Notes: generated by a model from the sequence alone, not told the origin. 64,000 bases of DNA from Trogon surrucura (GCA_020746105.1 CM036621.1:51370264-51434263); one strand, 5' to 3'. Counted from the first letter of the stretch, positions 36,005 through 49,757 are shown. Translations and numbers: made by a program.

Positions 36005-39000
36005 TAGTATGGTTTTTTTCTCTCCTGCTGGATGAGGGCCTAACTAGGTAAGAATGGAGAACATCAGGTAACAGATACACAGCACACATGCACCCTCCTT
36101 TGAGGCCATGGTCGTCTCAGTTCTTAAGTGTTTTGGGGATGATGCCATAAGACCATGGGAAGAGGACAGGGTTAGCTCTGCCAACAAAAGGATGAGGTCC
36201 TCTCTGGTAGTGACATCACCAAATTTCAGAAAATTACAACTGTACCTTATTAATGCAATTACACCTAACTTAATCACACTTGCACTTCTGTACACCTACC
36301 TCGCCAGAACTATAACTATGCCTAAAGAGGTATATTGTTACGTGACTCAACTCCAAACAGCCACAATGACCTAAAAGACATAACTCTAGATTGTACCAGC
36401 TGAGGGTATGGACTAAAAGCAGAAGCTAGTTTAGGCAGACCTCAAAGTTTGATCACCAGAACAATGTCTGGTCATGGCAGCAGAACTGTCAGTACTCCCA
36501 GAACCTACCTACAAGGCACCTAAACTGAGCCCACTTGAGGTTCTTCAGACAGTATCAGCCTTTATTAAGGTTTTATTCCTCTAAGCCCCTTGCATCCACA
36601 TGTGTAGTGTCAATTTTCTGGTTGCCTCTTGTTACTGAGCTGGCCCATTTCCCAGAAAACGTGTGTCATGTGAAGTAACTCACCCCAAATTACTCCAAAC
36701 CAATTAAAATGGTTTTCAAAATGAATTACCTCTGAGCTGATCATATTTTCGTGAAGCTGCATTTTGCTCTCCTTATTGACTGTCACAGTCTTTTATGCCC
36801 TTGTTACATCCCAGTCATGGGGGCATTAGCCCAAAATTACTTGAGGGAAACCACAATCTTCCCTCGGAGCCCAGAGGCGAGTGCTGCAGATTGTGCCACC
36901 TCCCATCTTAATGAGACGGAAAAGTTAAAAGGCCTCCTACAAACAACTGCTAAGTCCAATCTGACTTACAAAGGCAGAACTACAATACGGTGCTCTTCAC
37001 TGGGGGAAGAACAAAGGCATAAAGAGAGGAGAAACTGTCAGCAGAATAATACTACCAAAAATGTGCATCTGAATTCTGTAGAGACATATGGCGCCCCAAT
37101 AATTGGCTCCACCAGAAGTAAATATGGATGCAATTCATCCTGAACATGTGTGACAGTGAGGCCAAAAAGTCTGGGAAACAGAAGACAGAATGAATCTCCT
37201 GTAACCCAGTACTTGTGCTCGGTGTCACAAGATAAATAATCAATTTGCCTTAATTAGGCTACATCCTCCTGCTATCAGGCAACCTCTACTTGGCAACTGC
37301 AGAGCTAGGTAAAACCAACCACTTACATTTATCCAGTAAATACTGGATAAAATAATTTTGCTGTATTCTAGTATCTCAAAGTTAGCCATAGTGTTTTCAA
37401 TTCAGAGTGATACAGGAGATGGCATACCTTAGTCATAGCTTCACAAGTAACAGCTTGAACAGGTGAAGAGGATTCAACCAACCAGCATGACTCCAAGGAA
37501 AGCAAAGAAATGCTGAAATAAAACTCAGCACATGCTTGGTCTGAAACTAACTATTTAAAGCAAGAAAACACTACTACAAAACTATTTCCTCTATTTATGT
37601 ATTCACTTATAATAGATTTGCTTCAGCTACTTTCAGTTAGTGGTTAATGATCAGTGAAGAAACAGTCTCACTAACACTATTCTATGGCTGTTTTAATGCT
37701 AAGAGCCTAACGGGTTCTTATATGCCTTAAGAGGTTGGAAGGGACTTTTTCTTTTGGATAAACTGCATTGTTTGTTTCAATCTTATTATTCCTAAGAAAA
37801 ACAAGGTAACTTATTAAAAGAAACAAACAATCCACCTTAATCTTACTGTCTACAGAAAAAAAAATTTGCAAAAGATGTTTTCATCAGAATTAGTAACTGA
37901 ACTACTTGCACATGGGGCATATGAGGCAATGCCTTGCATGGTGAGAGCTAGCGTGTGTCTTGGCTTCCAGAGGTAATAAACTTAGAGCCAGGTAATAATC
38001 TAAGAGCCACAAGGGTGCAAAAGGCTTCTTTCTGATTGCAGCATATGCCACACAAAAGGGTAACTGTCTCTGCAGGACAGCTGTGGCCTCATGGATCCCT
38101 TTGAGGATGAGACTTGCCTCTCTACACCTTCCTATGAGAGGATAGCTAAGTCTTAATTCCCCTCCTGCTGTCCACAGGGGAAAACACGGCAGCAGAAAGA
38201 TGTCTCCCTTCACCTACCTCCCAAGCTGCTCACAGCTGTCCCACCCGGTACCATGGGACAGGCCTGGTAAGTACAGACCCTTTTACCCACCAAACATTGA
38301 CAACACCAGCTGCAAAGGAAAGAGCTTGTTGATTATAACTGAGCCAAAAGGACCCCCTGCTAGAAGTTCCTTCCATAACACTACTTATTACTACTGATTA
38401 TTAATAGAATCAACTAAAGGAAAATAATTTCCAAAAGTGAGACAGACAGTTTTAGCAGGAAAACAGCATAAAATGCCAACAGTCAAAGGAGCTTATAAGG
38501 AAGTGAGAGGAAGGGATATTCACTGTGTCCTCATGTGCCATGAGCTCAAAGCCTGCATCCAACTTCCAGCATTCTCCAACAGCTGACAAGGTGCCCAAAT
38601 GGGAACTAACTTTCTAACATGTTCTGAAATCCTGAAACGCATACAAAAAAAGCTAGAAGCCACCTCAAATGCCTACACCGTTTTCACATTTTTAATGAAT
38701 CCCATTCTTTATAACACATGTATCCTCGGTGGATGGAGAACATATGTAGGGACTTCTGCCATTGGGATTTCCATGCATGGAAAGAGTAAATAACACACAG
38801 AAAAGAACTACACTGTAGGAAACAGTGCCCTAATTTTGACGGCATATGCTTTAATGTACTGTTTGCAACCAGTCCATAAAACTACACAAATCTGTTTGAA
38901 TATGGAAATGAAAGCATTTCAACGTGAGTTTGATTTTTAAGGTTGAGCCCACACAGTCGCATGTGTTGCTATTAAATCACTCAGGAGAAGTATAATTTAT

Positions 39001-41334
39001 TTTAAACAGCCTTTTTGATATTTCCCCCCACCATTCTTACCTTCAAACATTCAGCTAAGTCCATCACAATTACTGCCTACATATTCATTATAATTACGTA
39101 GATATGTGAATTACAATATCTTCATAAGTATAGCATATTCCTAAACACCTCCACATTCACACAATGACTACACCTTAACCAGCAACGTATGGGATGTTAT
39201 TATACCAATTTACTACCAATGATGAACAAAGAAATGGATACTAGCAGCAAAATGCAGATGTTTATAGAGTTATTTAGATATAACGGTTGCATTACAAGCA
39301 CATCCACAGCAGCCCAGGAGCATTTTAGAGGAAATGGCAATTTGGGAACCAAAGCAAGCCAAAGCTCTACCAGCTCAACATAAGCGAATAACTAGAAGGT
39401 GAATTTTAGTAGTTAATATTAAACAATAAACTGTCCCATCCTGCCAAGATCATTAACATCACTTTTCAGCATAATGACAGCCTCTGGCAAGAGACTCTGT
39501 GGTGACAATTCTAATTAACTTTCCTCATCTTTAACTCACAGGTCACCTGTTAAAAAATGTATGTTTACTCCATCTTCTCTCAGAACAAGACTGACTGCGG
39601 CAGAGGTGAAGTGTTCTTCTAAGTCAAGTAGGTCACACTGCCTCAACTCCACTTTGTACAAGTCACTCTGTATGCTGTGTGAGCTGTCATTTGACATGTC
39701 TTCCTCCCCAGCTTCCAGGCTGAGCTGCCTTATGCCCTGCAGACAGGGCTGCTGCCTTTTCTAATCGAAAACCCACTGAAGCCAATAAAAGTTTTTACTT
39801 TGGTTTCGGTCAGCTCTGAACCAAGTTCTGTTGACACCATCATAGACTTCCCACAAGATACATAGGGGGAAGAAAAGGAGAATCTGTTTTACTCTACTCC
39901 AGTGTTCCCCTGACCTGAAGGAAAGAGTGGTCAAAAGGACCATTCTGTTATATCAGGAGTGTCTATGACCTAAGACATGACTTCAGGAATCCATCGTGAG
40001 TTGATTTCATAGCTGTGGTGCACAGTGCAACGACAGCTACCAGCTGAAAAGACCCAGTGGCAATGATGGGTATGTCCTCAGAGGAAGCAAATCTGTTTCC
40101 CTCTTGGATACTGTCATGCACAGAGGCTGTTTATAGGACCTCAGTCTACTCACAGTGGACGTCACCTCCAGTGCCTATCCCTCTCCCAGGGAACGAATTC
40201 TCTCCCAAAAGGGATCTCACACATCAAGGCTGAGACCACACAGGCTGTTATATCAGAGTAATACAATACCAGTCAGGAAGTCTCACATAACAAAAAGTCT
40301 CTACAGACCTATGAGCCAGATAGACTGATGAGCAGGGACATGGTCCCAGAATGAAGGAAACTTCAGAGTTTCTTAGACCACATAACAAAGAAAAAGCATG
40401 TTTGTTTAATTATCCATAGCCCCTTAATGTATGTATGTGTCAAACGGTACAGTCTTTGCAAGCAGACAAGCCTACAAGAACCAACCGCACACAAACACAC
40501 ACACAAATTCACCTCAGGCCACAGCAAGGTCAGATGATTCCAGAAAGAAAACAATCAGCAGGAAGATGAAGCTGCATATTGAAGTGCTAAAATCAGTTGT
40601 TAGATCTCAACTGTCTAAGGGAGTGCAGAAAAAAGTAGTATGGAGTTCATTGCCTTGAGTCCAGGAGAATTTATCTTTTTCTGGCCTTCAGTATTAACAA
40701 CTGCATCTTTATTAGGCCAGGAAACAATTAAACCCAGGTCCTGTGATAGCTCTGTCTTGACACAGTCAAATAGGATTCTTCCTTAGAGTGGCTCTCCTGG
40801 CAGTTTCAAGATGCAAGGTGCCCAAAGGAGTTTCATATAACATATGCTGTGCAATACATCTTTGGCCCTAATACTAAATTCTACATATGGTGATTTTTAG
40901 ACAGTTTAAAGTGTTCATTTCTGATGTTTTAAATATCACAGTAAAAACATTTGATGTTTCTGCTTATACAAGCACTTGCTAGGCTACTCTTCTCCCATAC
41001 TATAGACTGCAGTGTTTTGCTTGCTCCAAAAACAAAGCACTGTCACTTAGCTCTTTGCACTTATCCCATCAACAGCACATTCTCACAGCAATGCCTTCAC
41101 CCTGTGAATCTCCTGGGAGGACTGCAATTCTTTCACAAGATCTAGGTCCAGCCTTGGCAAGTGACTGACCTAGTCACTCTAGTTTCAAGCCAATATAGGG
41201 CACATACAGGCTTTAGTTAACTATATAAATCCATGTATTTTAAGTACCCACCTCATAGCCTCTAGATACATGGAGGTTTGGGGTCCTTCTATACATTGTC
41301 TAGGTAAGTAGCCAAGTAATGTAGTCAGGTGTGA
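36005..41334. other. Long non-coding stretch
   Basis: No supported gene or family-level repeat in 5.3 kb. A short CA-rich run lies near 40486-40506. Confidence 0.5.
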
Positions 41335-41402
41335 AGGCAGGAATTAAATTACTCCTCCCAAGTTACAAAGCAATCAGTGAAAGATTTAGGAGAAAAATGC
41401 CT
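41335..41402 (-). mobile_element. Possible MIR-type fragment, antisense
   Basis: 'aaattactcctcccaagtt' followed by 'acaaagcaatcagtgaaag' and 'atttaggagaaaaatgcc' lines up at very roughly 70% with the reverse-complement MIR segment 'aagtgacttgcccaaggt', 'cacagcaagtcagtggcag', 'agctgggaatagaaccc'. The match is short and ungapped only in part. Confidence 0.35.
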
Positions 41403-44400
41403 TCCTGCAAGCAATTTTGTGTAACATCATCTAGAGAACTCTTTATGTTAAGCACTGTAAAGTTGTCCCATCACATCATCTACTTAACGTTTATGGATTG
41501 CTCCTTCATCTCATCCTCCCCCTCCCCCATCCCAAAAACTGCAACTGATATCAGGTAAGCAGGATGAAATCACTGGGGCTTGCAAGGATCACCAGCTGAA
41601 GGACTGAGGCCTAAAAAGACAAAAACCAGATCTGAAATGCTAAAATAAGGAAAATCCTAAAGACAAGATGACCAAGCAACAGCCCACAAACATATAATTA
41701 CTGCTGGAGAAACCTGAAGCACCCATTTCCACAGGCACCCAGAAGGTATGGCAGTCGGCTCCCATTGCAGTACTGTGATCAATGTGCTGCAAGCCCAGGC
41801 AACACATCGTCCTGAACAGTACTTTTTACATATTTAGTACAATGTGCTGGAGGGTGGATAAGAAAATAGTCTTTTACCTGAAGGTATTTATTTTCTTTAA
41901 TCCATTTTTTTTTACCCTCCAGGGGTAGCAATTGTTTCATCACTTTGAACTTAAAAGTCACAACCAGCAAAGTGTACTTAGTAACTAAGAATATATTTTC
42001 CTACGTGCAATCATGTTGTGTCTTAGTGTCCTCACAGCAGTTTCTCAACTCTCAAACTGTTTTATTCAGTGTGCTAACCACCCACAATTACTCATTTTCT
42101 TTTACAATGGCCTGACTGCTTTGTAGCTCCTCCTTAGTTTTGCATAAGTGAGCCTGCAGCAGTTCTACAGTCCTTCCTCCTCCTGTCCTAAATGTGAACG
42201 ATGGTCAGGGTGGTTAGAGTAGAAGCGATGAAGGTTCATTTTCTACAAATTGTTGCTCACTGCAGCAGAACAACACCAAAGCCACACTAGAGGTGAGTCT
42301 CAACAGGAATTCAAAACAGAAGATCATCTTTTTCTTTTCCTTCCTTCTCCACCACTTTTCTTTTTTTCTGGTTGATTTGTTTTTCACAGGACACTCCCTC
42401 CTGCTTAAGTTTTGCAGACAGATACTGTCCCTCCAGTAGTCACCTTCCTCCAAGGGGCCTCTGAAACACTGTAGCTGTGACCAGAAGACTTTCTTGGGCA
42501 CACTGTTCAGCTCGCTGATATGTCGATTACCACCATCACTGACTCAACAGCCCAGGCACTGCACACTATAACATCTCCTTTAGGATATACTAAGAATGGA
42601 TTTATGCAGTGCAAATTGGGGCACTTCAAACCTTTTGTATAAGCTCAACATTGTCTATGGGACAAAAATGGAGACTGGGAAGAAGAGACCAACATGTAAC
42701 AGTAAAGATACCAAAATTCAATTGTTCACTAACCTACTCATGCACCAACTACTTCCCAATTTTCATCTCCAGTGAAGAAAGCAATGCCCTGAGAGTGTTG
42801 CCACATTTCAGGGGCTGGAGAACTCGCTCCTTCCCATAAGCCTGTCAGCAGAGAAAGCTGTACTGGAGTTTGCTATAGAATGAGCTAAGACACCATTCAA
42901 TTTTCAGCTCACTGATGGGTACTGACAAGCAAAAAGGCATGTTAAGCAGCTCAGGACAGTTCAATATTCTCTAGTCTCTGCAAAATTGTACGGCTACCCT
43001 GCAGCTTCTCAGCAGGAAGACGCCTCGAACAGCAGCAAGAAGCACTTTAAAGCCTTTTAAAAAGCCTTCACTGGTGATGCTGAGAACACCTGGACAGGAA
43101 CAGACCAACAAAACGTGAACTGCCAACCAAGTCCTATTCCCACCTGCATGCTGTGCTGCAAACCTTCTGCAGCTGCTGCATGTAACTGACTTTGGACTTG
43201 GTCAGAGATGCAAAGACATTCAGTCCGCTCAACACTGCCACACAGGCAGCAAAACCAGCCACCAGCTTGTGAATCAGTACCACCTCCTGACAGCAGGTAA
43301 GCATATTGACTTGGATACGAACTGGCACAATGAACACTATCTAAGTATGTTTTGCATTTGCCATTACATTTTTATTACTGTTAGCCCAATTTAAAACTCC
43401 TTCAAACCTCTCAACTCTTGCCAGCAATGTTTTTACAGAATTCCCTGAAGCATCTCCCATGCCCAACATTTGTTCTTTGACCAACCTTGCTTTTGTTTCC
43501 CTCCCAATATATTCAATCATATAAAACATATTTTGCCTTTCAATGCTGAATGCTCCAGCTATTGTTTATATTATATTATTTATATTATATATTATTGTTT
43601 ATACGACTACTGTCTTCTGTTTGAAGCAAAGCTCCCTATTAAAGTGCAGTGATTAATCAGGAGGAAAAATGCTGCAGTAAGACCCTTGCTATCAGTCACC
43701 CTTCCTGAGCAGAAAGGCACTCATGCCAAAAAAGGGGCGGGGTGGGAGGCTCATTTACCACTATTGTAGTAAGATTATTTTCTGTTAAGAAAATTGGCAG
43801 CTCTTTTATCCAACAATGAATGCAGACTGACCAGCAGTTTAGAGACCTAGTAAGATACGGTTAAAGATAATAATAAAACTAAGTTATTCAGTGTGGAAGA
43901 GGACAGATGGCAGCCACACAATAGCCATCAAGTCTATTTAAACAGATAAGTAGTATTCCTGCACCCACCCTAGCTTTAGACGTGCTGATTCAAAGACCAG
44001 CTCTCGCCTCATGCAGCCCTCTAACCTGAAACAGGTGCAGAGGTCACGGTTCTTCCTTCCATGCTCTCATTTACAAATTTGCCCACTCTCTCCATCAAGT
44101 GCAAAATAAGCAAAGCCTGGGATAGATGCTCCTGCATACCAGCAATAAGCTATGTCTCTGTGTCTTGCAAACATGTGCTCTGGATCCCAGGGCAAAGTGG
44201 CACAGTTCTGGGAAAGGTAGAGAAGCACTGGAAAAACAGCAATCAGCCCAGCAAGCCCAGTATTTCACCAGATTTCTGAGCTTCAGCAGAGACAAGCTGC
44301 CATGGATTGCAGAGGACTGCACAAATGATGCCCGTTTCACTTTAGAGATGCAGACAGTCCCCAGGCAGACTTCCTGTACAGACAGACTCAGTGACAAATA

Positions 44401-47400
44401 CAGGGAAAAAGGAACAGAAAACCAGCAGTGTTAGCTGGGGTGGCAGAGCAGGCATGCTGCAGTGAATTTTGAACAATATGGATCAGTGGAAGACTTAATT
44501 TCACTATGAAATGCCAAGAGCCTCAGATCCAAGGCAAATTTCTGCTATGGGAAGCATAAAAGCAAAAGCTGCTGACGAGTTTGAGAAACCAGCAGCCAGA
44601 GAAAAGTGGAGAAGCTGGAGAGCAGGCATCGGGAGACCAGCAAGACAGACCATCTCAGCAAGTTTCTGTGAAGTCTGACAGGCCCTTCCCCCACAGACAG
44701 TGCAAGACTTAATGTTGCAAGGATTACTTCAATCCATAGGCTTAACCTTCCTACAGCAAACCTGTACAGAGATGGAGTGCCACTGCCTTTCTGCTGCGAG
44801 CCGGTCCATCAGCCACCGCCTGGCCAGTCAGCGCTGGGGGCATGGCCAGCAACTACAGCTTCCTGCAGGGGCTGAGAGCCCCCGCTTCCCACCTGATTGC
44901 CATCCTGCTACTCATCTTGATATACACCCATCCTCTGCTGATTTCTGCAAGGAAGCATTGCTGGGAAATGAAAATGCTCTGGGTTCAGTTCTCATAAACA
45001 CTCACAGCTGTAAATCCTCAAAAGCCTTTTTAAGCTCTGTCATAACATATGACTTTCTTTCCCATGACATAGTTTATTATACAACTATTCCTTTCCTTTG
45101 GTTTCGGAAGAAAGGGAGCATAACTGCAAGGAAGCATATTAGCACCGTAACATGAATTGAAGACAGAGGTGTTAACATTTTTTTTTTGGCAGAAGGTATA
45201 TGAGCAGTTTGGGCCCCTCATTACATGCTGTAAACTATAAGAAAAGAACTGCAGGTCAAAAGGAGATGTCCATATCTCAGACTACCCTTCACACTACAGG
45301 CCTAGCCTAAGGCTTTTCAAGTAAAGAGTTTCATAGATGCTCTATTACTAGGCCCAGTAAGAGTATTTTTTAAATTATTTTATCAATTTTACTTCAGCTA
45401 CAGTATTCCAGAATATCTAAATAACTATTTTACCTGACAAGATGAAAAAAATGTCACCCCTTTAATAGATGTAGAAAACTAAAAAAAAAAAGTGTCCCAA
45501 ACATTTGGTTTTTACGAATGGAGTGAAATTCTGGGTGAAAGACCCCTAACATGGATTTAAAGGCTACTTTTCTGTATTATATGTGATTATAGACACATAT
45601 ATATACAGGCCAAATTCATATTTGGTTACACAAAGAAGCTGATTTGCTCCAGAAATTAGTTTGTCCACAGTACTTTATTCCAACAGATCTCATAAAAATA
45701 ATTCTAACTTCAGCACTCCTTCACTGGTAATAGGATGTTTTAGTATTTCTCCTGCCCATTTGTATACTGCAGAAAGGTATTTTATAGGTCAAGACAGCGT
45801 TGTTCCAAAGAGGGCTCTGGAAAATGTAAATGCAAACACTCACAAAAAGTAAGTGAACATGTGGACACAAATGCAATGGTTTGACTGAATCCTCTTCCTT
45901 ATGTCTCGCTGTTTTTCTCCATTTTTAACTACATGTTGGTATTTTAGGGCAGAAATCACAAATATTTTACAAAGCTTACACCATGCCTGAAGGGTATACC
46001 TTGTTGGTCACAGACTGACCTCTAACAGATGAAGAACCAAAAATCAGTTCGGGGTTGAACAGCCAAGAAGTATTTTGTAGCACAGTTGTGATGGTATCAA
46101 ATAACAATCCAAAAACTAACTGAGGTGGTTCCAGTGCTCAAGATGTCTCTGGAACAGAACACAATCGTCTGCCAAGTTGCTTATAAAGTATATTGCAATC
46201 GCTCTGAGCCTCCATGAGCTCTGTTTTAAACATAGACAGCAGAAAGTGGAAAGATTTTCCCTTCACAGATGACGTTACAACTGGGAATAGGGGTAAAAAA
46301 AAAAAAAAGAAAAAAAGGACAAGACAGTCTTGTTGCTACAGCTCCCAAATCGATTTCAGGAAAAAGAGCTCCCCCGGCCCAGGTCTTCCTCAGGAGTGCT
46401 GCATAATCTTTAGTAAAAAGCACAATCGTCTCACTTCTGCCAGCGCAGGAGGGCTGGTGTTCCAGCCTCAGAGTGACACATCTGGCAGCAGTAACCGCAG
46501 CCTTCATACACGGCGAAGAACATCACTCTTCTGCTGTTGTTCCCTGTGTTCAGTACACTGAATAAAATGAAACACCTGCATTTCCTGCAAATATACATGG
46601 GTGAGGAATGACCACACACAAAAAAAGAGGCAAGGCCTAAGCATTGGTGGATCTGTAAATATTACTGTGAGGATAAAAGAGTTACAGGACAAGAACATTC
46701 AAAATAACATGATCCCACCATAACAACAATATGCTCAGTCAAAACCCCTCGAGAATACTTCTTAGCAAGTCCCACTGTACTCAAGGCTATACAGCCATAT
46801 CATACTACAAGATCTATGAAGACCAAAAATAAAGGTCTATCTCTGACTACACTGCTCTTACGCCTTCTTTCAGCAAACACAACACTGAGCGCACAAGGCA
46901 GACTGAGTGGGGACCAGTGAGATGTGCGACAGTTTGGAACAATATTCTGTCTCCTTTTGTCTGATACAGCCACACACGGAGATCTCTTTACTTCAAATAC
47001 TTTTTAGTGAGCCCTTTCCAGGAGTTATTCTTGGTTTGTGTACTGTTTTTGAGCCACATGGATGCGTTACTTGTACCATGGAGCATGCTTTCCACCCCTT
47101 CTGTCTATAATTAATGACTAAAATGCTCAAGTTTCTTGCTTGTGACTAATGTATTCAATGGTATTTAAAGGTTTTACACATGCTAGGTAGTTATACAACT
47201 GCTGAACTACTTTTAGTAGGTGTATATATCAGTCTTAAATTTACCTTTTCATAATTACTTCCACAAGTGTTCGCTAAAAGATATTTTTACTAATGGACAC
47301 TAAACACAACAAACCTAAGAATAAGTAATTAATTTAAATACTCAAAGACGTTTTGTGTATTTTGCAGGAAAGATTGCTGCAGTAAGCAATTCTGCCCGTG

Positions 47401-49227
47401 TCTCTGGCTGCTGTTACCAATACTGCTGTTCTTGTCATTCATTATGTAACACCATCACTACAAATAATAGCACCAATTCTTATTTTAATGATTATCAACA
47501 TGCTTAGTTGTATTGCAGCAGTACTTTGTGGCAACTTTCCAAGGAAAAGGATTCCATTCTCCCAGGCACTGCACATCCACCCAAGGAGAAAACAAGCTCC
47601 TGCTCGGGGGATATCAACAGCAGCTTTGAGTACAGCAAGCCCACAGCACCAAACACTGAGAGCACAAACCTCTGCAGATCTTGGTGCATTTTGAAAAGAG
47701 ATGGTGGCCCCTTTGGTAAATCTACAGGACTATGGGGTGAGGGGGGGAAATGACAGTGGTTTGTATCTTGTATTTCTATCTTCTCTGAGAGCATTCAGCA
47801 CATCTCAATTTGTTTTAACTTCTATCTTACAACTGTGAAAAAGAAAAAAGAAACAATTATCAGTGCAATCTTGACTCATTCTTTGGCATCTAATGTCCCT
47901 GTAGTTTTAGCACGATGTTACTAAACTCAAGAAAAGATTACTCAACTGTTGTCCTGTCCTTTATAGATTCAGAGCATACAGCACAGGAGCTGCATACGCT
48001 GCCTCTAGCAGAGTTCTGCGTAGGGAGCTCACTGCACAGTAGATTCAGCTGCACTTTGTTTCACTTAATGAAGATTGTGTGTTTCAAGTTTCATATACCT
48101 TCAGAAGGACATGAGATCAACAGTCAAACTAGATTCAACTTTACCAGGAGCATGGGGAAGTCATCAGAGCACTATGGCATTGGGTTTCACTGGGCAGCTG
48201 ATCCTGAGAGCAGCTGAGCACCTCCATGGCTGGCCAGGATTACACCCTGCTGTAGCACCAGGACAAAGCCTGGCAACACAGACTTACTGACCCAAACTTA
48301 AACTGAAGCAGTAATTAAGCCTCAATTTAATATCAAGTTATCAATACAGGTACTAGGCATCTTGAATCATAATAAACTTGGTTTATACTGCATTAAGTCA
48401 ATACGGAGGACCCTAATGCCGACCCATCAGCCGGGCCACTGCAATCACATTAAGAAGTGCTGAGAAGGATTTTGGATTGATGCAAGTAAATCTTCCTTTA
48501 AACAGATTCATGTAAACTGCTGTGACTATGGAAATCCTACAGCAGGTAGTTCTGTCCTAAATTATTAAATGTTGCTGGGTTTGTCCCTTCTCTGACCTCA
48601 GCCAGGGACCACTTCAGGTGGATTGTGATTGCTGACTGGGGTTTTATGTTTTTGCTTTCAGACAAACTAAAGCAAGCTGGAGTTATCAATGACGTTGCTC
48701 CCCAGTGTGCTCAGGGCTGGATACAAGGGAAGAAAGGTGCAACAGTGCTGAATCCTGGACAGGGTAGTCTGGTTTCCAGGGATGGAGTGTCCAAAGGCAG
48801 AACCTGATCAATCTCCAGAGCCTTACAGTCCTCTGTTTTCCACTCCTGCTGCCCCTTCTCCAGGATTATTTCAGTCTCAAGTATTTTTAAAAATAGCAGG
48901 GGAATATGGAAAATCCATCCTGGCTTCTAACTGGTTCTAAGAGACTTCTAACGCTGTAAAATTCCAAATCAATGCTACTGACATCTTACCTTGGAACTCG
49001 TCAGGACAGAAATGCCAATAAAACCCTAACACTTCCCAATGCTCACCGAGGATGTAATATACATTTGCAAGGGAGTAGCAGTCACTAGTTTGTGCACTGC
49101 TGCCAGAAGCACATGTAGAACCTGACAGCATGCTGACCAACACTACTGCCTGGCAGCACAAGCATATACCGAGCAGGTGAACAGTGCTCCTTGCTGCAGA
49201 GCAGAACCAGGTGCTATCACCCACAGT
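41403..49227. other. Long non-coding stretch
   Basis: No supported gene in 7.8 kb. Visible items are a pyrimidine-rich patch (42325-42380), an AT-only repeat-like patch (43561-43602), a small 51-codon frame (44842-44997) and an A-rich run (46295-46317). Confidence 0.5.
43561..43602. repeat. AT-rich imperfect repeat
   Basis: ATTGTTTATATTAT-like units recur with internal TATTATATT blocks, and the patch contains almost no G or C. It is a low-complexity sequence. Confidence 0.7.
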
Positions 49228-49270
49228 GCAAAAATGAGGGGCCAGCTGAGCAAAAATGAGGGGCCGGCTC
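49228..49270. repeat. 22-bp tandem duplication
   Basis: GCAAAAATGAGGGGCCAGCT (49228-49247) recurs from 49250 with one A-to-G change. It is a local duplication. Confidence 0.85.
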
Positions 49271-49382
49271 TCTGCTATACTATCCATGCAGTGGACTCTG
49301 CTACCCTGCACATGGAGTTGGCAGGGATTTGTCAAGTAACTTAGTTCAGAAGGACGTATTGTCTATTTGTTTCCACACCTAA

Positions 49383-49409
49383 CTCAAACACCTGAAACGG
49401 GTGTTTGAG
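49383..49409. repeat. Perfect 10-bp hairpin
   Basis: CTCAAACACC (49383-49392) and GGTGTTTGAG (49400-49409) are exact reverse complements around the 7-base loop TGAAACG. It lies about 190 bases upstream of the SINE. No known family is recognised. Confidence 0.8.
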
Positions 49410-49599
49410 AATATGCTGCATGCAAGTCTCCAGAGCCTTCTGTCTCCCATCCAACTCAGAGATATGAATTCCACCATAAGATGAAGGTTTTCAGTACTAA
49501 ATGCTACAATGCTGAGCAGGACAGCACTCAGGTCCTTTTGGGCACATGGATGGTAGCAACTTAGGAACCACAGAGATACAGTAAACTGGACAATACAAG

Positions 49600-49757
49600 G
49601 AGTTTTACACTGACCAAAGGTCGCGAGTTCAATTCCCGTTCTGGTCCTCATGTGTTGCATGATCTAATTGAGAGGCATCCCTGCCCAGGACAGGGAGGTT
49701 GGATTAAAATGATCTCTAAGGTCCCTTCCAGCCTAGGCCATTCTATGATTCTATGAT
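49600..49757 (+). mobile_element. tRNA-Ile-derived SINE with CR1-type tail
   Basis: A tRNA-like 3' half is followed by a CR1-type tail. The block 'gaccaaaggtcgcgagttc' (49612-49630) plus 'aattcccgttctggtcc' (49630-49646) matches the T-arm and acceptor region of tRNA-Ile ('ccaaggtcgcgggttcgatccccgtacgggcc') and includes an RNA polymerase III box B. Then come a short unique middle, the CR1 3' phrases 'gaggttggattaaaatgatc' and 'aaggtcccttccagcc', and two ATTCTATG units (49740-49755). A head of this kind joined to a CR1 tail is the design of passerine TguSINE1, which is mobilised by CR1 machinery. The tRNA 5' half with box A is not clear, so the copy may be 5'-truncated or diverged. An independent tRNA gene is excluded by the missing 5' half. 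Confidence 0.75.

Noticed and set aside
37730-37750. 'aggttggaagggacttt' as a CR1 3' UTR remnant
   Set aside because: Only about 17 matching bases with no supporting CR1 sequence on either side.
40590-40660. Possible CR1 ORF2 C-terminal remnant ('tatggagttcattgcc')
   Set aside because: The similarity to the CR1 'tggaactccttgcc' block is too short, and adjacent blocks are missing.
48625-48807. Possible exon after a 'tttgctttcag' acceptor-like site
   Set aside because: A single acceptor-like site is common by chance; no clear donor, domain or coding signature was seen.
49612-49646. A true tRNA-Ile gene
   Set aside because: Only the 3' half matches, the 5' acceptor strand and box A are not recognisable, and a CR1-type tail follows.
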